From Bifidobacterium breve (lineage in GTDB: Bacteria > Actinomycetota > Actinomycetes > Mycobacteriales > Mycobacteriaceae): DNA of 5,684 bases. Made by a program: the position numbers and the translations under genes. Under the pieces are notes generated by a model that had not been told where the DNA came from, searched no databases, and was given only the letters and a program-made list of their open reading frames with translations. Below are positions 1-5,451 of this stretch, one piece after another; position 1 is the first letter of the stretch; each line of letters begins with the position of its first letter. The stretch is taken from the NCBI GenBank assembly GCA_943331415.1, contig CALQLM010000101.1, positions 1 to 5,684 of the forward strand, written 5' to 3'.

Positions 1-744
1 GCGCCGGGCTGCGGCGGGGGCGAGGGCATCGGCTAGTTCGGCACGGGTCGTGTTTAGACGTTCCTGTCGGGTTACCCGTTCCTCGATGTCGGCGACCGCT
101 TCTCGGCAGCTCTTCGCCGTCTCTTCGGCGGCTTTCACATTGGCGATGGCGTCCTTGTATTCCTTTGTGGGCTTGGCGGTTGCAGCGGTGAAGTAGCGCG
201 CGAATTCGGCGTCGATGCGGTCGATCAGTAGGGTTTCGGCGCCTGAGGCGGTCGTTGTCTCGCCGGCCGCAGCGTCAAGGGCGCGGGTCAATGCCGTGCA
301 GCCCGACAGATCGACCGCGTTGGTGGAGTCTGACTGCAATACCCGTTGGGCGTCCCACAAGGCAGTGTCGACAGTCTCGTCAAGGATGGCGCGAACCCGA
401 TTGTGCGCCTCGTCACCGGTGAGTTGCTCGTGGTTCGGCGCAGTGATGCTGAGCTCAGTGAGGCTCTTCTTGTGGAAACGTTTGCGGTAGACGAACCGGT
501 AGGGGCCGGTGCTGATTTCGGCGATCACCTCTGAGCCGACGTCACCGTGTACGGGCTTGACTGCCAAGACGGTCTGCTTGGCCGAGCTGTCCTTCTGGTC
601 CAGCAACAGGCCGAGCGCCTCGAGCACCGACGACTTGCCGATCTCGTTGGGGCCGTGCACCACCACAACCCCACGGTCGGGAAAGTTGATCTCGCGGTCA
701 GCGATCCCGCGGAAGTTTTTCAGCCGCAGCTGGTGCAGGATCAC
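1..744 (-). CDS. SbcC/Rad50-like AAA ATPase, N-terminal 248 codons (C-terminus beyond window start)
   Basis: This is a partial gene for an SMC-type ATPase that probably works with the adjacent SbcD-like nuclease in processing DNA ends. I translated it by hand and found no stop codon down to base 1. It opens with a typical SMC/RecF-like strand (LRLKNFRGI, residues 6-14), then Walker A GPNEIGKSS (31-39). A candidate Q-loop follows in LWDAQRVLQSD (129-139, probably Gln137). From about residue 190 it turns into an Ala/Glu/Lys/Arg-rich stretch that looks like the start of a coiled coil. The rest of the coil, the signature motif and Walker B would lie outside the window. The GTG start is chosen because it overlaps the nuclease stop as GTGA and has a GGAAAGG site 6 bases upstream. 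Position and sequence match the Rv1278 type of M. tuberculosis (about 875 aa, from memory). The ATPase family is secure; the DNA-repair role is inferred from family and neighbour. Confidence 0.88.
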   Translation of the reverse strand, partial: MILHQLRLKNFRGIADREINFPDRGVVVVHGPNEIGKSSVLEALGLLLDQKDSSAKQTVLAVKPVHGDVGSEVIAEISTGPYRFVYRKRFHKKSLTELSITAPNHEQLTGDEAHNRVRAILDETVDTALWDAQRVLQSDSTNAVDLSGCTALTRALDAAAGETTTASGAETLLIDRIDAEFARYFTAATAKPTKEYKDAIANVKAAEETAKSCREAVADIEERVTRQERLNTTRAELADALAPAAARR

Positions 745-1886
745 TCAAGACCTTTCCGCAACCGCAGCAGCAAAGCCAACGCTCCGCGCGCGGTCTGTGC
801 GTCAGGACCGTCGGAGCAGGCCTTCTCTTTGAGGTCGTCGACAGCGTCGGCGGCGAACCCGCCGATACCGAGATTGTCGAACTCCTCGTCGGCGGGCATG
901 ACTACCAACTCGGTGTGGCGCTCCCAGTTATCCACGCCGGCGAAGAGCCGCGAGTACTTCTCGATGCAGAGGTCCAGGTCAGCCTGCTCGGTGACGGTGA
1001 CAGTGCCCTTGAGTGCCAACTGAACTACGGTGCGGTCCTTGCCGGGCAGTGCGTCGAGTCTGGCGTCGAGTGCGGCGATATCGCTACCGTTGTTCAGATC
1101 TGCGGCGATTGTGCGGAAGCACCAGGTGCCGACGGTGTGAGTTTCCACGGTGACCGGATGCGCGGGGTCATCGAGATCCATATCGACCAGCAGCACATGG
1201 CCGGAGTCGGCTTCCTTGTGGTCATAGTCGGTGACCTCGGGCGAGCCGGAGTACCAGACGCGGCCGCTGTCACCGACCTCGGTGCGGGAGTGCTTGTCCC
1301 CCAGTGCCACGTAGTGCACGGCCGAGAGTTCCAGAGCTGCAGTCACCGCGGCCATCCGGATCGCAGCGATGTTGTCACGGTCGGGATCGAGGACGTCGAC
1401 CGCGCCGTGCGCCAGCAGAATCCGCGCCGTGCCGTCGGAAGGAAGCTCAGCCAGCACATCGGCGGCCAAGTCGGTGGTGGGATGCTTCGAGCGCCACGGG
1501 GCCGCCACGATCTGCACGTCGTGACGCACGTCGAATACGCCTGCGCGGTCGAGTACCACCACATTGTCCGGGCGCTCTGCGAGGAATTGCTTGCTGGTGT
1601 ACACCGACGAGGGATCAAGCGGATCGTGGTTGCCGGGCAAGAGGTACACCGGAACCTCGATACGGCCCATGGCTGCAAGCGACTGGCTGATCACTTTCGG
1701 CGCCAACTGGTTGGCCTCGAACACGTCGCCGGCCACCACGACAAACTCAGCGCCGGTCCGCTGGGCGAGCGCGCCCAGTCCCGCGACAACGTCACGGCGG
1801 GCAGCCGAATACCGCGGCTGAGCGTCGTCGTCCAGGAAGTGGCGGGTCATTCCCAGTTGCCAGTCCGCGGTGTGGATAAAGCGCAT
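741..1886 (-). CDS. SbcD/Mre11-like metallophosphoesterase (DNA exonuclease family)
   Basis: A 381-residue calcineurin-fold phosphoesterase, Rv1277-like, probably the nuclease partner of the SbcC-like ATPase encoded just downstream. Visible motifs are HTADWQLG (5-12), AGDVFE (52-57), PGNHD (84-88), LLAHG (157-161), ALGDKH (194-199) and YSGSPE (212-217), followed by a C-terminal region of about 160 residues like the capping part of SbcD/Mre11. Two positions depart from classic SbcD: motif I reads DWQ instead of DxH (Gln10), and the last motif reads GDKH instead of GHxH (Asp197). The ATG at 1886 is chosen because the conserved first strand MRFIHTADW begins there and a purine-rich GAAAGG lies 9 bases upstream. 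The frame stays open further upstream, but only as a sequence antisense to the phosphatase gene. The fold is secure; exonuclease activity on DNA is a family inference. Confidence 0.9.
   Translation of the reverse strand: MRFIHTADWQLGMTRHFLDDDAQPRYSAARRDVVAGLGALAQRTGAEFVVVAGDVFEANQLAPKVISQSLAAMGRIEVPVYLLPGNHDPLDPSSVYTSKQFLAERPDNVVVLDRAGVFDVRHDVQIVAAPWRSKHPTTDLAADVLAELPSDGTARILLAHGAVDVLDPDRDNIAAIRMAAVTAALELSAVHYVALGDKHSRTEVGDSGRVWYSGSPEVTDYDHKEADSGHVLLVDMDLDDPAHPVTVETHTVGTWCFRTIAADLNNGSDIAALDARLDALPGKDRTVVQLALKGTVTVTEQADLDLCIEKYSRLFAGVDNWERHTELVVMPADEEFDNLGIGGFAADAVDDLKEKACSDGPDAQTARGALALLLRLRKGLE
742..757 (-). promoter_or_regulatory. Ribosome binding site and GTGA stop-start junction of the ATPase gene
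   Basis: GGAAAGG (751-757 on the minus strand) sits 6 bases before the GTG start, inside the last codons of the nuclease gene. The GTG shares its last two bases with the nuclease TGA stop. This decides the start of the ATPase and suggests translational coupling. Confidence 0.75.
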
Positions 1887-1895
1887 TCCCCCAAA

Positions 1896-1906
1896 CCTTT
1901 CTCCCC
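1896..1906 (-). promoter_or_regulatory. Ribosome binding site of the SbcD-like gene
   Basis: The minus strand reads GGGGAGAAAGG, ending 9 bases before the ATG at 1886. A second G-run (GGGGGA) touches the start codon and is too close to be the usual Shine-Dalgarno site. The position supports the ATG chosen by homology. Confidence 0.55.
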
Positions 1907-1927
1907 TGATGCTGCAGCCCCGGCGCG

Positions 1928-1933
1928 AGTGTA
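1928..1933 (-). promoter_or_regulatory. Candidate -10 box of the SbcD-like / SbcC-like operon
   Basis: TACACT on the minus strand fits the mycobacterial TANNNT -10 pattern. It would start a transcript roughly 35 bases before the ATG, leaving room for the GAAAGG site. No good -35 hexamer is seen at 16-18 bases. The box overlaps an interrupted dyad (1930-1949). This is a motif match only. Confidence 0.3.
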
Positions 1934-1978
1934 TGACCGGGGTCGGACAAGTTCGGCAGCCCCGCCGCGACAGTGCCC

Positions 1979-1984
1979 TAACCT
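1979..1984 (+). promoter_or_regulatory. Candidate -10 box of the SixA-like gene (leaderless start)
   Basis: TAACCT matches TANNNT and ends 7 bases before the ATG at 1992, so a transcript would begin at or next to the A of the start codon. Leaderless mRNAs are common in mycobacteria. The lack of a strong Shine-Dalgarno sequence upstream fits this. No -35 element is recognisable. Confidence 0.35.
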
Positions 1985-1991
1985 GGGACGA

Positions 1992-2486
1992 ATGAGAACT
2001 CTGGTGCTGATGCGACACGCCAAGTCCGACTATCCCGACGGCGTCGCCGACCACGACCGACCGCTGGCCGCGCGGGGCGTCCGGGAGGCCGGGCTCGCCG
2101 GTGACTGGTTGCGCAGCGCGGTGCCGGAGATCGATGCCGTGCTGTGCTCGACAGCGGTGCGAACCCGCCAGACCCTGGACCGCACCGGGATCGGCGCTCC
2201 GGTCAACTTCCTCGTCCGGCTCTACGGAGCCACTCCCGGGGCCATGCTGAGCGAGATCAATCAGGTGGATGACGGAGTCTCGACCCTGCTGATCGTCGGA
2301 CACGAACCCACCGTCAGCCAGATGGCACTGGGCCTGGCCGGCCACCCCGGAAGCGACCCTGAGGCGACCAGGCTGATCGAGATGAAGTTCCCGACATCAG
2401 GCATCGCCGTACTGCGGGTGCCCGGGACCTGGTCGGCCCTGGAACTCAGCTGCGCCGAGCTGGTGACATTCCACGTGCCGCGCTGA
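1992..2486 (+). CDS. SixA-like phosphohistidine phosphatase (histidine phosphatase superfamily)
   Basis: A 164-residue cytoplasmic protein of the histidine phosphatase (phosphoglycerate mutase-like) superfamily, short SixA branch, matching Rv1276c in type and roughly in length. The catalytic RHAK motif is at residues 8-11, with His9 as the phospho-accepting residue. DRPLAARG (22-29) follows, then CSTAVRTRQT (52-61) with the conserved Arg57, and GHEPTVS (103-109) with the second His104. There is no signal peptide or membrane segment. In E. coli SixA removes phosphate from phosphohistidine proteins (ArcB HPt domain, and NPr in later work); the mycobacterial substrate is unknown to me. The ATG at 1992 is chosen because the conserved MRTLVLMRHAKS begins there, although the frame is open for over 1 kb upstream, antisense to the nuclease. 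It diverges from the nuclease operon and converges with lprC, leaving 7 bp between stops. Confidence 0.9.
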   Translation: MRTLVLMRHAKSDYPDGVADHDRPLAARGVREAGLAGDWLRSAVPEIDAVLCSTAVRTRQTLDRTGIGAPVNFLVRLYGATPGAMLSEINQVDDGVSTLLIVGHEPTVSQMALGLAGHPGSDPEATRLIEMKFPTSGIAVLRVPGTWSALELSCAELVTFHVPR

Positions 2487-2493
2487 AACCCTG

Positions 2494-3033
2494 TCAGGAG
2501 TTGGTGGCCAACGTCAGTTCCATCAGCGTGATGGCCTGACCGCACGCGTCGATACCCGGTGCCTGCGGGTTGATCCACCAGCCGACGACGCCGGCGGCGT
2601 CACTGGCAACCCCGCAGCCTCCGTTCGGGTCGTTGGTGCGCATCACGATCGATGCGACTCCGGCGATCGAGCGGCTCTCAACCTGATACTGGAGGTTCTC
2701 GGCGACTTTGCGCTCATTCTCGAGGCTGCCCTGCTCGAACCAGAGCCGAGTGATGTCGATCAGGCCCGCGGGGTTGGCGGCCTGCCAGCGGCAGACAGCG
2801 CCCACGAAGGTGCTCTGGATGTCCAGCGGATCCGCACCCACGGTCTTGGCCAGTACATCGGAGGTGAGAACGTCACACTCCTTGAGCAGGTTCGGGTACT
2901 CCTTGGCGGACTTGTCGTTGCGCTGGGTGCTGCCCGAACCCGTTTTCATCGCGGTGCCGTCCACCGTCTGCGCGCACCCGGTGAGAACAGCCAGGGCGGA
3001 TAGCGCAGCCAGTGCGCCCGTCAGCCGGCTCAT
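2494..3033 (-). CDS. lprC: Lipoprotein LprC (DUF3558-like)
   Basis: A 179-residue predicted lipoprotein, Rv1275/LprC type (about 180 aa in M. tuberculosis, from memory). The N-terminus has a short charged start, a hydrophobic Ala/Leu segment and the lipobox LTGC with acylated Cys20, so it should be anchored to the outer face of the plasma membrane. The mature part has four cysteines (53, 81, 140, 164) in the contexts KEC, VCRW, GGCG and DACG, plus WFEQGS-ENERK (98-109). All of these align with the upstream lipoprotein. I believe the family is DUF3558, of unknown function. The ATG overlaps the lprB stop as ATGA, and the only upstream purines are weak, so translation probably depends on coupling. 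The 3' end nearly abuts the phosphatase gene, with no room for a terminator between them. Lipoprotein identity is strong; the molecular role is unknown. Confidence 0.9.
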   Translation of the reverse strand: MSRLTGALAALSALAVLTGCAQTVDGTAMKTGSGSTQRNDKSAKEYPNLLKECDVLTSDVLAKTVGADPLDIQSTFVGAVCRWQAANPAGLIDITRLWFEQGSLENERKVAENLQYQVESRSIAGVASIVMRTNDPNGGCGVASDAAGVVGWWINPQAPGIDACGQAITLMELTLATNS

Positions 3034-3593
3034 TTCGCGTTCACGATCGACTGGCGGGTCAGTTCCCTGGCCACGTCACAGGCCGGCGGGTATGGCTTTT
3101 GGGCGAAGCTCACCGACCATTCGATGAAGTCGTCATTGAAACCGATCCCGATCTCGCAGAGGTTATCCCCCAGCATCGGGTCGGTGCCCACGGCGATGAA
3201 GCCACTGTTGCCTTCGATGGTGATGTCCTCGACGCTGGTCCGCGAGAGTTCCTCGGTCTTGCGCTCGCGTCCGATGGGACTGCCGCGAAACCAGGTGAAG
3301 GAGAAGTGCGGGCCAAGGATTCCACCGCCGGCCAGCCACTGACAACCCACAGAGTTGACCGCGGTCTTCACCAGGCCGGACACCCCGGTCTGCTCAGCCA
3401 TCGTCTGGTCGCTGATGCCGCCACATTCGGGGAACATCGGCCCGTGCTTGCCGTCCTTGCCGGGCCCGGGCGAGTCCTGCTGTTGGCCTGCCGACTGCGG
3501 CTGCTCAGAACTCGAACCCGAGCAGGCACCAAGCACCGGAACGACCGCCACGGCGGCAACAGCGAGAGTCGCAAGTCTGCGCGCCGCCGTCAT
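3030..3593 (-). CDS. lprB: Lipoprotein LprB (DUF3558-like)
   Basis: A 187-residue predicted lipoprotein, Rv1274/LprB type (about 185 aa in M. tuberculosis, from memory). Residues 1-23 are a signal peptide with two arginines, an Ala/Val-rich core and the lipobox LGAC (Cys24 acylated). A flexible Ser/Gln/Gly/Pro-rich linker follows (about 25-52), longer than in LprC. The folded part has Cys57, 84, 146 and 172 and WFRGSPIGRERK (101-112), aligning with LprC. The ATG at 3593 is chosen because it gives a standard signal peptide, with AGCAGG (positions 3600-3605, minus strand) 6 bases upstream. A GTG two codons earlier would sit almost directly on that site. Upstream extension would run into the transporter gene on the other strand. 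It is first in a two-gene operon with lprC and diverges from the ABC transporter genes. Biochemical function is not known. Confidence 0.9.
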   Translation of the reverse strand: MTAARRLATLAVAAVAVVPVLGACSGSSSEQPQSAGQQQDSPGPGKDGKHGPMFPECGGISDQTMAEQTGVSGLVKTAVNSVGCQWLAGGGILGPHFSFTWFRGSPIGRERKTEELSRTSVEDITIEGNSGFIAVGTDPMLGDNLCEIGIGFNDDFIEWSVSFAQKPYPPACDVARELTRQSIVNAK

Positions 3594-3600
3594 ATGCACC

Positions 3601-3617
3601 TGCTGTTTGTCACAGCA
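3601..3617. repeat. Inverted repeat TGCTGT-N5-ACAGCA before lprB
   Basis: Perfect 6-base arms (3601-3606 and 3612-3617) flank a 5-base centre in the lprB leader. In mRNA the arms could form a small hairpin whose 3' arm shares bases with the AGCAGG ribosome site. As DNA it could be an operator. Its function is not shown. Confidence 0.4.
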
Positions 3618-3620
3618 TGC

Positions 3621-3626
3621 ACTGTA
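3621..3626 (-). promoter_or_regulatory. Candidate -10 box of lprB-lprC
   Basis: TACAGT on the minus strand fits TANNNT and lies 27 bases before the lprB ATG, leaving a leader of roughly 20 bases that contains the inverted repeat and the ribosome site. No clear -35 hexamer is visible in the GC-rich stretch upstream. Confidence 0.3.
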
Positions 3627-3705
3627 GCGGCCGCCGCCCGACGAACCCCCGACATACCTGCTGAACTGCGGTTTGCCCACCAGGGGGATATGGGACAGTA
3701 GCGAC

Positions 3706-5451
3706 ATGCTTCTGGCACTGGTGCGGCGGTACGTCCGGCCATACCGGCGGCTGATCGCGGCGGTCATGGTGCTGCAGACCATCAGCACGCTGGCCTCGCT
3801 CTACCTGCCGACCGTCAACGCCGCCATCATCGACGATGGCGTCGCCAGAGGTGATACCGCGCTGATCTCCCGGCTCGGCCTGGTAATGCTGGCGGTGACG
3901 GGCGTACAAGGAATCTGCGCGATCGGTGCGGTCTATTTCGGCTCCCGCACCGGCATGGGATTCGGCCGCGATGTGCGCTCGGCGATATTCCACCAGGTCA
4001 CCACCTTCTCCGAAAGCGAAACAGCCCGCTTCGGTGCGCCGTCACTGTTGACCCGCTCCACCAACGACGTGCAGCAGATCCAGGTTCTGATTCAGATGAC
4101 CGCCACTGTCCTGGTGACCGCCCCGATCATGTGCGTCGGCGGCATCATCATGGCCATCCACCAGAATGCGGGGCTGTCCTGGCTCTTGGTGATCAGCGTG
4201 CCCGTCCTGGTGGTGGCCAATTACCTGATCGTGTCGCGGATGTTGCCGATCTTTCGCAGCATGCAACAACGGATCGACACCATCAACCGGGTCCTGGGAG
4301 AACAGCTCTCCGGCATCAGGGTGGTCCGCGCGTTTGCGCGCGAGCCCTTCGAACGGGAGCGTTTCGCCGCGGCCAACTACGCGGTCTCGGATGCAGCGCT
4401 GGCAGCCGGGCGCTGGCAGGCGTTGATGCTGCCGGTTACGACACTGACCATCAACATCTCCAGTGTTGCGCTGATCTGGTTCGGAGGCCTGCGCATCGAC
4501 GCCGGTCAGATGCAGGTCGGCTCGCTGATCGCGTTCCTGTCCTATTTCATGCAGATTCTGATGGCCGTGTTGATGGCCACACTGATCCTGGTGATCCTGC
4601 CGCGCGCCTCGGTGTGCGCCGAGCGCATCACCGAGGTGCTGGACACCCAGGCGGCAATCACCAGCCCGTCCTCGCCACGCCGACCGGCCGGCGGAGTCAG
4701 CGGCATCGTGACGATGGAGGACGTCTCATTCAGCTATCCGGGAGCGGAACGTCCGGTACTGGAGGGGGTGTCATTCACCGCCTACCCCGGCACGACGACG
4801 GCGATTGTGGGCGGAACCGGTTCGGGGAAGTCCACGCTGGTGTCGCTGATCTGCCGTCTCTATGACGTGACAAGCGGTTCGGTGCGTGTTGACGACGTTG
4901 ATGTGCGGGATTACGACACTGAATACCTGTGGTCGACGGTCGGTCTGGTGCCACAGCGCGGATACCTGTTCTCCGGAACAGTGTCCGACAACCTGCGCTA
5001 CGGAAAGTCCGACGCGACCGAGGACGAACAGTGGGCGGCGCTGCGGGTGGCCGCGGCGGACGATTTCGTAGCCGACCATCCCGACGGACTCGACATGCGG
5101 GTGGCCCAGGGCGGTATCAACTTCTCAGGGGGCCAGCGCCAGAGGTTGGCGATCGCCCGCGCGGTGATCCGACAACCGGCGATCTATCTCTTCGACGATG
5201 CGTTCTCCGCACTCGATGCGCGGACCGACGCCCGGGTTCGGACGAATCTGCGCGATGTGTCGGCGTCATCGACCGTGATCGTTGTGGCGCAGCGAATTTC
5301 AACGGTGATTCACGCCGATCACATCATCGTTGTCGACGGCGGTCGGGTCGTCGGAACCGGCAGGCATAACGAGTTGCTGATTGATTGTCCGGCCTACGCC
5401 GAATTCGTCGACTCACAGTCCGTCGGTGCGGGAGTGGGAGGACGGCCATGA
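3706..5451 (+). CDS. ABC half-transporter, exporter fold with degenerate ATP site (Rv1273c-like)
   Basis: A 581-residue fused membrane-plus-ATPase half-transporter, nearly the length of Rv1273c (582 aa, from memory). About six membrane segments lie near residues 16-36, 57-80, 132-152, 158-178, 240-261 and 273-298. The ATPase domain has A-loop Tyr344, Walker [10 protein letters not shown] (369-377), Q-loop Gln417, signature FSGGQ (473-477), Walker B ending LFDD (495-498) and D-loop SALD (501-504). Asp498 replaces the catalytic Glu, and the H-loop reads AQR (Gln529) instead of AHR. This is the pattern of the non-catalytic half of heterodimeric exporters. The ATG at 3706 begins the conserved [15 protein letters not shown] and has a weak GGGACAG about 7 bases upstream. 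An in-frame TTG at 3673 is less likely. The gene overlaps the next half-transporter by 4 bases. The substrate cannot be read from the sequence. Confidence 0.92.
   Translation: MLLALVRRYVRPYRRLIAAVMVLQTISTLASLYLPTVNAAIIDDGVARGDTALISRLGLVMLAVTGVQGICAIGAVYFGSRTGMGFGRDVRSAIFHQVTTFSESETARFGAPSLLTRSTNDVQQIQVLIQMTATVLVTAPIMCVGGIIMAIHQNAGLSWLLVISVPVLVVANYLIVSRMLPIFRSMQQRIDTINRVLGEQLSGIRVVRAFAREPFERERFAAANYAVSDAALAAGRWQALMLPVTTLTINISSVALIWFGGLRIDAGQMQVGSLIAFLSYFMQILMAVLMATLILVILPRASVCAERITEVLDTQAAITSPSSPRRPAGGVSGIVTMEDVSFSYPGAERPVLEGVSFTAYPGTTTAIVGGTGSGKSTLVSLICRLYDVTSGSVRVDDVDVRDYDTEYLWSTVGLVPQRGYLFSGTVSDNLRYGKSDATEDEQWAALRVAAADDFVADHPDGLDMRVAQGGINFSGGQRQRLAIARAVIRQPAIYLFDDAFSALDARTDARVRTNLRDVSASSTVIVVAQRISTVIHADHIIVVDGGRVVGTGRHNELLIDCPAYAEFVDSQSVGAGVGGRP
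5436..5451 (+). promoter_or_regulatory. Strong ribosome binding site and ATGA junction for the second ABC gene
   Basis: GGGAGG (5436-5441) lies 6 bases before the ATG at 5448, inside the end of the first ABC gene. The start and stop codons overlap as ATGA. This fixes the start and suggests coupled, roughly equal synthesis of the two halves. Confidence 0.75.

Noticed and set aside
215..1023. Several plus-strand frames over the ATPase and nuclease 3' region
   Set aside because: All lie antisense to coding sequence with Walker A and nuclease motifs, and none shows a domain or a good start site.
915..1991. Long plus-strand open frame that runs in frame into the phosphatase gene
   Set aside because: It is antisense to the conserved nuclease motifs and has no recognisable domain; the phosphatase fold begins exactly at the ATG at 1992. 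Long open mirror frames are normal at this GC content.
1887..2345. Upstream in-frame extension of the nuclease on the minus strand
   Set aside because: It would run antisense through the phosphatase gene. The first strand of the nuclease fold starts at the ATG at 1886, which has its own ribosome site.
2447..2462. CAGCT-N6-AGCTG as a terminator of the phosphatase gene
   Set aside because: Only 5-base arms, located within the coding region, with no T-tract after it.
3606..3617. CRP-like TGTGA half-site on the minus strand
   Set aside because: Only one half matches; the expected TCACA half at the right spacing is missing.
3627..3634. GCGGCCGC palindrome in the divergent region
   Set aside because: A restriction-site-like palindrome expected by chance in such GC-rich sequence; no link to promoter elements.
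3012..3701. 229-codon plus-strand open frame opposite lprB
   Set aside because: Mirror frame of a lipoprotein gene with clear lipobox and aligned cysteines; its translation shows no motif.
3594..3788. N-terminal extension of LprB upstream of 3593
   Set aside because: It would place about 65 residues before a standard signal peptide and overlap the transporter start on the other strand.
4131..4865. 244-codon plus-strand frame inside the ABC gene
   Set aside because: Out-of-frame shadow of the transporter; its His/Arg/Gly-rich composition is typical of shifted frames in GC-rich DNA.
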